The translations under genes were made by a program, and so were the position numbers. From Anaeromyces robustus (taxonomy: Eukaryota; Neocallimastigomycota; Neocallimastigomycetes; Neocallimastigales; Neocallimastigaceae): a DNA stretch of 23,451 nucleotides. This document shows, piece by piece, positions 8,901-16,545 of this stretch. The notes beneath the pieces are model-generated. The model was not told where the DNA came from, searched no databases, and saw only the letters and a list, made by a program, of their open reading frames with translations. The stretch spans positions 1 to 23,451 of the forward strand of contig MCFG01000613.1 of the NCBI GenBank assembly GCA_002104895.1, in the 5' to 3' direction. Each line of letters starts with the position of its first letter. Positions within the stretch are counted from its first letter, which is position 1.

Positions 8901-9190
8901 ATTCCTTTTTTTATCTCCGAAAAATTATAGGTTAATATTTTAGACTCTTTAGAATTACTAAAAGTAATAATGATTATTTGTTGGTCATCTTTATAATTTA
9001 ATTTAGTAAATAATTCAGGAAGAAATTGTCTTGTAATTGTTTCCATTGAATTAAACATTGAACCTGATTTGTCTAATATAATGATAGTTGTATAATCAGT
9101 CATGGATGAACCATATTTATATTCTGGTAAGTTTATTTTACATAAATAATCTTCATAAGTATTAAATATATCAAGGTCTAAAGAATACAT
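5927..9190 (-). CDS. Large intronless VWA-domain protein
   Basis: This is a 1087-residue protein. An N-terminal von Willebrand factor A domain spans roughly residues 30-200. Its metal-ion (MIDAS) site is complete by eye: D40-K-S42-G-S44, a threonine near 105 in TEGCTYM, and D134 in TISDGE. A Lys/Glu-rich, probably coiled-coil stretch covers about 325-400. The remaining ~650 residues are helical-looking with no family I recognise, and end in a Lys/Arg-rich tail after a conserved-looking Cys/His/Trp patch (CNRHGH...SYWAYGY, ~1019-1042). There is no signal peptide or membrane helix, so an intracellular, metal-dependent protein-interaction role is likely. The start is the ATG at 9190, followed by the VWA domain at a normal distance. 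The absence of introns over 3.2 kb contrasts with the receptor gene. The function is not known. An intact frame of this length also shows that the assembly is not riddled with indels. Confidence 0.85.
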   Translation of the reverse strand: MYSLDLDIFNTYEDYLCKINLPEYKYGSSMTDYTTIIILDKSGSMFNSMETITRQFLPELFTKLNYKDDQQIIIITFSNSKESKILTYNFSEIKKGIDIPTEGCTYMKDALENLNEILKKINSDKKIRILTISDGELHDQRSTVEYSNEIVDTIQKKNLLVNSQAIRFFTSSCQPDTRGLSSCLQFSNVTCPILLDIKAENFIYEKYEDLFNSDGFENKIMLKCEEDYLKVEPWNNYCKEINLKKGENIFWLKKDIGDKLLKGDNILKIDTLYQENGIDLDNNISLKINLKEDITLKNYYTFLSNKIDFYLKKLKILRVVGTDNSIKEMDKIIKFFEDFENKLTLKEEIKNLDNSLNSRLILISKQIEKKKTSIVNKMNQIKNNEKISQLNSKQQAEYLRNVDVNDKTSKALARRALTSGLDFDEMAKNEVIEISKHIHELDGIDEDKLCKSFYSTCNTLDGIRLVSKLPENKEIFDNMTANDIIKLLNIVGVAAYAEDGNYPDPMTYRLKKIYPSTFISLSDILVAYEISNGENLREIGNKNNEISTCIPYFEEERIHKFLLNYAPHLLELTTSIGMRKIISEVPYTYEYTILAGYWKMIEILLKDKSEINIRTFINFIQNYRMVAKPHFEYVIGLVENQKSLPKNIGSLYIANNGITNMTYPLTELILREKNETDKDFIQSIIRATYQFEVYQYVRKLIRSQNPETINDFIKNSLIELLNIDIEKDRTKLNPVFEDDDNLPINDNYLPNIEISKKKYINNIFWLDYIVAIPTLLKSALNENNPIEKMKSLPDTLLTDEFIKKELGIDYDINLFRFNCIIQSFLYRDKASRCDSTNKKMLISDLYYNLHFDKEIKKYVKKVFQEEFQKDKNKKTKEEINILKNEIVEKSLNTNTINDFTDTLIKGIKRNSIEINILNSDSIGFNDLINSLLEEEEENKANIPLRKEKLFILLTGRKENAEIIWNQGNCLRDIDKIERAKKIFDKDWLEKYEKMKAEFGIYLYRGGDKVCNRHGHSNDLPSYWAYGYQSISEMKENEKESFIKDYYSKHIRCCGLVKKELSYRQMRKKAKREGLIGGVNYNNKKSSK

Positions 9191-9812
9191 TTTTTTTTTT
9201 TTTTTTTAACAATAATTATATAAGAAAGAATAAATTTATTTTTAATTTCTTTTATTATATAAACTCTTTAAAATTATTTTGAGTAACTCAGAACTCAGAA
9301 TAATTATGTTTATATTTAAAACTTAATAAATAATAAAAGATAAAAGTAAATTATTTATAATAAACAATAATTTTTGTGAATGTTATTATTTATTTTTGAA
9401 AATTATTTTCTTATTTATATATTTTTTTATAATAAAAAAAAGTATAAATACGGAAACAAGTTATAATAGACTTGTTTCCTTATTTATATATATTAAAAAT
9501 AGAATAGAAATATATAAATACCTTTAATTAATTATTTAATTTTATTTTTTTTTGTATTAGAATTTTCTTTGTTGAATTTTGTTTTTAAAACTAAAATATA
9601 GGTAATAAATAAATAAATATATTAATAAATATATTTATTAAAAAGTGAATTTAATAAAACGTTTTATTATATAGGTTTTTATAATAAACTTTATTTATTA
9701 ATAAAATATATTTTAATTTTGGTAATTACATTGATTTAAGTAAATGAAAAATACATATATTTATACAATAATAAATTTATTATGGCGTACATAAAATTAA
9801 CCACTAATATGT
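9191..9812. other. Upstream region of the VWA gene
   Basis: A/T-rich with no open frame. The stem-loop at 9443-9488 is the only notable structure. The basal promoter of the VWA gene should lie here, but no core element stands out. Confidence 0.45.
9443..9488. other. 18-bp stem-loop upstream of the VWA gene
   Basis: ATAAATACGGAAACAAGT (9444-9461) and ACTTGTTTCCTTATTTAT (9470-9487) are inverted complements with a single C/T mismatch and an 8-nt loop (TATAATAG); one further A/T pair extends the stem. The GGAAACAAGT core is GC-bearing, so the pairing is not a product of A/T bias. It lies about 250 bp 5' of the VWA start codon. It could be a cruciform regulatory site, a hairpin RNA or a relic of a small inverted-repeat element. 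Confidence 0.6.
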
Positions 9813-9857
9813 GAACACGTGTTCTGATTCTCACGTGATCACGTTTACATAAAATTA
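9789..9857. promoter_or_regulatory. Cluster of CACGTG palindromes bracketed by 11-bp direct repeats
   Basis: Two E-box/G-box cores CACGTG (9816-9821 and 9832-9837) sit inside larger perfect palindromes, GAACACGTGTTC (9813-9824) and ACGTGATCACGT (9833-9844). The cluster is flanked by an exact 11-bp direct repeat ACATAAAATTA (9789-9799 and 9847-9857). CACGTG is bound by fungal bHLH factors of the Cbf1/Pho4 type and by some bZIPs. It lies about 620 bp upstream of the VWA start. The direct repeats could also be a target-site duplication around a tiny insertion. Confidence 0.5.
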
Positions 9858-9966
9858 GAATAATCTATGTATTTTATTTATTAATGTATTAATTGTCATA
9901 ATTTAATTTGTCAATTATATAGGAATTCTAACAATATTAATAAATGAAATAAAATGGATAAAATAT

Positions 9967-10129
<163 letters not shown>

Positions 10130-11040
10130 ATTTAATAATTAATTAAAATCTACTTTTTATTTTATTTTATTTTATTTTATTTTTCATTAGAATTTTCTTA
10201 GATTGAATTTTGTTTTTTAAATAAAATATAAAGTAAAATAAAATAAAAAAATTATTAATAAGATGTATCAAAAACTATGTTTATAATAATCTTAAATTGA
10301 ACAATTTTTTCAATTGTTTTATTCTGTATATAATTAATATAAATGTTTATATTATCTATTTATTTATTATTTATAAGAGAATTTTATATTACTGAAATTA
10401 TATATATAAATATTTTATATAGATGCTATTAATAGAATAAAAATATAATTAATATATTTTTATAAAGAATATTCATTATTAAAGTAGAAAAAGTTAAAAA
10501 TTTTTAATATTATATTAAAAAATTACTTGATAAGAACTTATACAATATGTAAATTTTTATATCAAAACTCTAAATTAGTTTATATGATATATATATATTC
10601 TTTTTTTTTTTTTTTTTTAAAAGGGAAAAAGTTACCATAATTCATTAAATAATTGTATTAATATTACTTTTTTTATAGAACTCTAAAAATAAATAATTAA
10701 TAATATAAAAATAAAATATATTAATATAAATCCACCACTATAAAAATTTCTCCAGTCAGGTTTAATTACTTAGTAAAATATAATGTATATCTATTTTAAA
10801 AACTATATTTAGTTAATTAAACTTTATATATTCATTTTTCTTCAAGAACCACATTAACAATAGTATTTTATTATTATTATTTACTATTATTATTATTACT
10901 ATTTAACTATTACTATTACTATTACAATTTTTGTTTTTATCATCATTAGTATTATTGGTTTTATTATTAGATTATTATTATCATTCATCATATAAATCAT
11001 TGCAATAAATATTAATAAATATTGATTAATGTATACAAAA

Positions 11041-11073
<33 letters not shown>

Positions 11074-11842
11074 TTTAAAAATATAAATTTAAATTCATTG
11101 TGTATATAAATTTAAAATACCTTAAATACTTTTTTTAAATAAAATAACCTTTCGCAAAAATAAATTTATTACCAATAATAAAAAGTTAAATCATATATAT
11201 ATTTTAATTTTTTCTCATTTTTCTAATTATAAAATTAATATGTAATTATAATTTATTATATAAATACATATAAAAAAAAAATAAAATAAAATGTAATAAA
11301 AATAAAAGTGAAAATAAAAGTAAAAATAAAAATATATCCATAAAAGATAATAAAAAAGTCTCATTTTAATTATGTTTTACTTTTGATAATAAATAGAATA
11401 AACTAATTCTATTTGATAATAAAAAGTAAAACAAATTTTTTAAATATAAAATTTTTTATTATTAAATCTTTTATTAAAAAAACAAATTAAATATATAGTT
11501 TGATTTATTATTTAATATAATACTTCTTTTCTATAATATATTTACTTTTTTTAAAAACAATAATTTTTATTGTAAATATCATAAAAGCATGTAATAAGAA
11601 GAAATAATCATATTATAGTTTAATTATAAAAAATAAATATAATAAAAAAGAATAAATATTAGAATATAAAATATAACAATAAAAGCATATATACATATAA
11701 TATAATATAATATAAATAAAAGAACAGTATAAACAATATTAATATTTTAAGTTTAGATATAGAAAATATAATAGAAAATACAATAAGTATAATCGTATAA
11801 TTATTATTATTATTATTTTTTATAAGAAAAAAGGATAAACAG
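10130..11842. other. Long A/T-rich spacer before the receptor gene
   Basis: No coding sequence or structured RNA was identified. It holds T and A homopolymers (T18 near 10591-10608, A-rich tract 11037-11063), TTA/ATT microsatellite stretches (10868-10985) and a small GC-richer patch near 10730-10765 (CCACCACTA...CCAGTCAGG) without a recognisable fold. The receptor promoter is presumably in the last few hundred bases. Confidence 0.5.
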
Positions 11843-12134
11843 ATGGAATTTCCAGTGGAATGGGATCGTACGAATCCCAGAGCAGTTAGTCTCTATAATA
11901 AATGCAAAAAATTTTATGATAAAGGAGAGGAAGATAAATTGGTAGATGTATTTAAACCAGGTTTTTTTTATAGATTTATATGTATCGCTATTATATTATA
12001 TACAGGAATTAATTTAATAGTTGTTATTATAAGACGAGATGTCCTTCGAAAAATGAAATATAATATAACATTATCAATATATTTTTTAATAAGTTCAATA
12101 ATGACTGTCTATTTTTTTTATATACGAAGAGTAA

Positions 12135-12165
<31 letters not shown>

Positions 12166-12840
12166 TTATTTTTTTGTTTATATATAATATTTTTTTTTAA
12201 ATATAATATTATTAATTATTTTTTTCTCTTTTATTATGCTTTTCTATGATTTATTAATATTTATAAATAATAAATATATAATGATATTTATTAATAAATA
12301 AAATAAAGGTTAAATATTTTACAATGCCATGCTTTTTAATACCATATATATCATCTATCAGTAATAAAATATTTTTATTTTCATAATTTTTATATTTTCA
12401 ATATTTATTAAATAAAAATTTATTAAATAGATGTAAATATTAAATATATTTTTATTATTATATATAATATTATATATATATAAATATAAATATTAATACA
12501 TATGAAAAAGATTATCCAATGTTTTATATTGGATGTGCAGGATATGTTATTCTTTTTTTGAGACAATGTCATATTAATTCTCTCCTTTATGAACAACATA
12601 AAGAAAATGTTATTTATGATAATAAAAAGGAAAAAGACGAAAATAAAGGAATAATAAAGAGATTTTGTCTTTATTTTACTGAGAAAAGAATTAAAAAAGC
12701 TATTCTTTTTTATATTACTTTTTCATTGTTTTTTGTTACAGTTATCTCAGTATTTGAAATAGGTTATTCAATGCATCCTGTGTCACAAGGTTTTTGTTCT
12801 TCTGCGTAAGTAAAATTAATCAAAATATATGATAATATCT

Positions 12841-12871
<31 letters not shown>

Positions 12872-12987
12872 ATTATTATTATTATTATTATTAAATTACC
12901 ATATTATTTTTATTATTATTATTAATATTATTATTATTATTAAATTACCATATTATTATTATTATTATTATTATTATTAAATTACCA

Positions 12988-13020
<33 letters not shown>

Positions 13021-13027
13021 ATTACCA

Positions 13028-13108
<81 letters not shown>

Positions 13109-14831
13109 ATTACCATATATTAATTTTTAATAATATAGACTTGAATTAATTCCATTACATATTATAACAAATGTTTTCTTGTTTATATTTCTTCCTATAA
13201 CTATTTATGAGATACGTAAAATTGATAAAAAGTTTTCATTTAAAATAATTGTAAAGCTCTCAACATTTATAATGCTTACGTTTTCAATAATATACACTAT
13301 TACTGGTACCGCTCCTGTCTACACATGTACATCAATATCAAAAAATTTTCCAGCAGATATGTAAGTATTATAAAAAAAATGTATCATTATATAATATATA
13401 TAGATATATAAATCTTTTTTTTTTTTTTTTATCGTTTTATTATATTATAATAAATTTAAAATTTATGAATAAGACAAAAGTAAAATAAAAAGAAAAAAAA
13501 ATTTATGTAAAAACAAAAGCAAAATAAGAAGGAAAAAAATAATATTAATAAAATTTTTTATATTATTCTTTTATAAATATTATTTTAATATTAGCTATTA
13601 TATCGTTTTATTCTTTTCAGTTGTTATTCTCCATGTTTCAATTCCTGTAAATATAAAAATATACTTAGTTGTATCAAGAATAATAAAAAAAAAACATATA
13701 TAATATTTATTAACCATATTATATATATAAATAAATATTTAAAAACAAAATATTACAAAAAATATATAATATAATAAAAATTATTATTTCAAATTAATTA
13801 TATTATATTATCATTAAAGATTGCTCAATCTTTTAAAGCTTATAAAAAAATTGCTAGTCTTGATGTTACAAAGAAGAGTTTACATCAAGTTTTTGAAAAT
13901 GAAAAATTATATAAAGAGTTTTTCGAATATGCTGTCCAGAAAAGATCTTCTGAATATGTTGTAAGTAATAATATTTAAAAAGTAAAAAAATTTATCTATA
14001 TATATATTAATTAATTATATAGTTATATAGTAAAATTTTCTTTATGCTTTCTGAAGATTTTTATGTTAATAAATTATTAATTAATATATATATATATATA
14101 TATATTTTTTTTTTAAATTATTATATTTATTTATATATATCAATATACTTTTCTTTTTCTTCTTTCTTTTCTATTCTCTTTATTACTTTATTATTATTAT
14201 TATTATTATTTTCTTTGGTGGGCAATTTTTTTTTTAGATTTTCCATAAAGATTATGAAGAATTTAAAAATATTTTTAAAAATAATCGTTCATTTTTTGAT
14301 GAACTTTCTGCATCAAAAGTTTTATCTCCTGGTATAAATCCTGTAAATCAAAAAGAAAAGAAATTTATTGAAATATTTGAACAAGTTTATAATAAAGTAG
14401 ATGAAATCTTTACAAAATATTTCAGTAGTAATTCAGATTTAGAACTTAATTTAACAGATAAATTAGTGAAAAAAGTAACAACAGATGTTTACAATTATAC
14501 AATTTATTATAATAGATATGTAGTGAATGGAAATGAAGGTACTGAAATTAATATGAAACAACTTAATTGTGAAAAAATATTTGAAGAAGTTCATACAGAA
14601 GCAATGGAAGCACTTTTCTTAAATGTATATTTACCATTTGCAAAAGATCAAAAGAAATTATTTGGTTATAATGGTGCAAAACAATCTTGCTCAACAATTT
14701 CTAAGTCAAGTCATCGTATTTCATATAATAGTAAGTCAAATAAGAATACCTCAATTATTTCTACTACTAGTAGTGTTATTAGTAATACTAGTAGCCATGT
14801 ATTATCAATAGATCCTAATCCACAAAATTAA
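11843..14831 (+). CDS. Seven-transmembrane receptor fused to an RGS domain (7 exons)
   Basis: The reconstructed exons are 11843-12130, 12309-12360, 12511-12805, 13139-13360, 13595-13646, 13820-13960 and 14238-14831, totalling 1644 nt or 547 residues. All six introns have GT donors (GTAAAT, GTAATA or GTAAGT) and AG acceptors, and every junction keeps the frame (phases 0,1,2,2,0,0). Predicted helices: TM1 ~44-63, TM2 ~74-93, TM3 ~116-135 (after a PC...YP loop), TM4 ~176-197, TM5 ~215-236, TM6 ~247-266, TM7 ~284-302. An RGS domain follows from about 313 (SLDVTKKSLHQVFENEKLYK, FFEYAVQKRSSEYV) to about 475, then a Ser/Thr/Asn-rich tail. This is the 7TM-RGS architecture known in fungi (GprK-like), in which a membrane receptor carries its own Galpha GTPase-activating domain. 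The ligand is unknown. The start has a short hydrophilic N-terminus and no signal peptide. Exons 2 and 5 (52 nt each) were found only by phase matching, so they are the least certain parts. Confidence 0.85.
12806..13138 (+). repeat. Intron 3 minisatellite of (ATT)n and TTAAATTACCATATTA
   Basis: Intron 3 of the receptor gene begins GTAAGT and ends ATAG. Most of it is an ATT trinucleotide tract interrupted five times by the same motif AAATTACCATAT (near 12892, 12942, 12979, 13019 and 13107), so the array has expanded as a compound unit. The variable ATT lengths between motifs suggest slippage. The repeat leaves both splice sites intact. Confidence 0.85.
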
Positions 14832-14934
14832 TAATATATTAATAATATATAATATCTATATATATTTTTGGTTAATTATTATATATAAAATTTCTTTTAA
14901 ATTTTTAAAAATATGGTGGAAAATTCAATATTTA

Positions 14935-14972
<38 letters not shown>

Positions 14973-15499
14973 AATTATTTTATTTTATTAAAATGAATGT
15001 TTTAATATTTATTTTTATTAAGGAATTTTTACTTATTATTATTTTATTTATAATTAAACATTTATTTGCTCCCTTTTTTTTTTTTTTTATTACTATTGAT
15101 TGATTAATGATTATTATTATTAACTCATAATATTAAACAACAAAGATAAAAAAATAAAAAAAAGATATTAAAATGTAGATATATTATATTTAATATATAT
15201 ATATAAACATAAAAATAATAATAAACTAATATAATAATAAAAACAAAAACAATAAAATATAAATATACTAAAAAATAATTTTTTTTTTTTTAGACTAGGA
15301 TTAATTTTTATTAAAAATAATTATTTTAATATAAACATATGTACATATGAAATATAGATTATATTAAAATAAAAGGATAAATATACATGAAATAAATAAT
15401 AAAAGATAGAAAAGAAAAATAATAAAATTTTTTTACAGATATTAATCAAATTAAAAAATATTAAATAAATTAAAAAAGGAAAAGAAGTTAAAAAAAAAT
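14832..15499. other. A/T-rich 3' flank of the receptor gene
   Basis: No gene is seen. A T31 tract (14937-14967) lies about 105 bp after the receptor stop codon, and another T run is near 15074-15088. Terminator or polyadenylation signals cannot be singled out from the background. Confidence 0.5.
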
Positions 15500-15604
15500 T
15501 CTAATCACTTCCATTTAACGAATGAAATATCATTCGAATCGGTGTAGGAATAAATTTTATACCTTATCTTTTCGACGTTGACGCCCTTGAAGCACGTCAA
15601 AAGT
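15500..15604. ncRNA. Structured GC-rich island with two hairpins (H/ACA-like)
   Basis: Hairpin 1: TTCTA+CAC (15500-15509, two-base bulge) pairs with GTGTAGGA (15543-15550). Above an open internal loop, CGAATGA (15520-15526) pairs perfectly with TCATTCG (15531-15537) around a 4-nt loop. Hairpin 2: CTTTT-C-GACGT (15569-15579) pairs with ACGTC-AAAAG (15595-15604) with one bulged C. Two hairpins with an internal pocket recall H/ACA snoRNAs. On the minus strand the hinge contains AGATAA, which fits the H box ANANNA, but no ACA is found at the 3' end and I found no rRNA complementarity for the pocket. It is a strong structured-RNA candidate of unknown family and strand. Confidence 0.45.
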
Positions 15605-15760
15605 AATTCTTATTGTTATCATATCTATTGAGAAGAATTCAGTTGTTTTTATTTTTAGACTAAAGGAAAAAAAAATACACTTTCATGTTATATATTTATT
15701 ATAAATAATTATTAATACATTTAGATTTAGGTATATAAAATAAAATAAATTAAAAAGTAT

Positions 15761-15855
15761 GGAACAGGAAGCTTCTTTGAACTATTGTATAGTTGTTCAA
15801 TTAATTGCTAATTGCTTCCGTTCCCCTTTATCGAAGTGCAGCTCTTTCAGAGCTG
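15761..15855. ncRNA. Second structured GC-rich island (two perfect stems)
   Basis: GGAAC-A-GGAAGC (15761-15772) pairs with GCTTCC-GTTCC (15814-15824), giving 11 bp with a single bulged A. Inside lies AACTAT-TGT-ATAGTT (15780-15794). It is followed by a perfect 7-bp hairpin, CAGCTCT-TTC-AGAGCTG (15839-15855). The GC content is far above the flanks. No tRNA boxes, snRNA signatures or C/D boxes are seen. It lies about 100 bp from the poly(A) end of the LINE element. It may be a host non-coding RNA or a remnant of another element. Confidence 0.45.
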
Positions 15856-15948
15856 AAGTTCCACCAAGAAGGAATAAATTCCATATAATAAGAGAGAAGA
15901 AAGGGAGATCAAAAATCTAATATTCAAAGAATTATTCACCTTGTTGAT

Positions 15949-15957
<9 letters not shown>

Positions 15958-15995
<38 letters not shown>
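15958..15995 (-). other. Poly(A) tail of the LINE (T38 on plus)
   Basis: An uninterrupted run of 38 T on the plus strand directly follows, in element orientation, the 3' UTR of the minus-strand LINE. This is the usual signature of target-primed reverse transcription, and it fixes the 3' boundary of the insertion. Confidence 0.85.
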
Positions 15996-15998
<3 letters not shown>

Positions 15999-16188
15999 GC
16001 ACACAATTTGTACGTCAACTTTATTGAATTTAAATATTAAAATACATGAATCATAAAAAAAACACATAATGAAAAAAAATGATACTAAAAAAAATAAAAA
16101 CCAGTAAAATATTATAGATAATAATAGATAATACTGGAGGAAAAAAAGAAGTATAATAATATTTAAAAACAATAAATCCATACAGCCC

Positions 16189-16210
16189 TTAATTCTAAAT
16201 ATAGAATTAA
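16189..16210 (-). other. 3' UTR stem-loop of the LINE
   Basis: TTAATTCTA and TAGAATTAA form a perfect 9-bp stem around a 4-nt AATA loop, about 13 bp after the stop codon of the C-terminal segment. Stem-loops near the 3' end are recognised by the reverse transcriptase in several LINE families (for example UnaL2). The same role here is inference. Confidence 0.5.
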
Positions 16211-16222
16211 AGTAAAATTGAT

Positions 16223-16545
16223 CTATCCTATTCCACTAGGGTCGGAAATAGGATCAGCATTTGCCCTACTAGGCTGTCCTACTGTGTTATCAGCATTGAC
16301 GTTCCTGGAGAGGTTGGTTTTAAATTTATTGAATAATATATGTTGTCTTTTACAGACAACAGGCATGATATCATTCAATAGAGCCGCAGATCGCAACAAG
16401 AATGGGGATTTTGAATAAGTACCAGATTCAGTCTGACACTTAAACAAACATTCCCATTCCATTTTGTATGGACTATTGTTAATTCTATCACTAAAACCAT
16501 AATCTCTACCACCAATTAAAAAAATATATATTCTATACCTATTAA
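16223..16545 (-). pseudogene. C-terminal segment of the LINE polyprotein, out of frame
   Basis: The reading frame overlapping the end of the RT frame continues without a stop from about 16545 to 16223. It encodes LIGGRDYGFSD... and SKSPFLLRSAALLNDIMPVV, which resembles the usual extreme C-terminus of fungal LINE proteins (a hydrophobic ...FL..IMP.. stretch after the Cys/His motif). Its frame differs from the RT frame by one base (one inserted or two lost), and an A5 run near 16550 is a plausible slip site. It is therefore read as the displaced end of the same protein, not as a separate gene. Confidence 0.6.

Noticed and set aside
15500-15560. tRNA, because of a TTCGAATC B-box-like motif
   Set aside because: No preceding GG, no A box and no cloverleaf; the motif belongs to the upper stem of a hairpin.
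15936-16181. 81-codon minus-strand frame ending in poly-Lys
   Set aside because: It overlaps the LINE 3' UTR and poly(A) tail; the Lys run is the tail itself.
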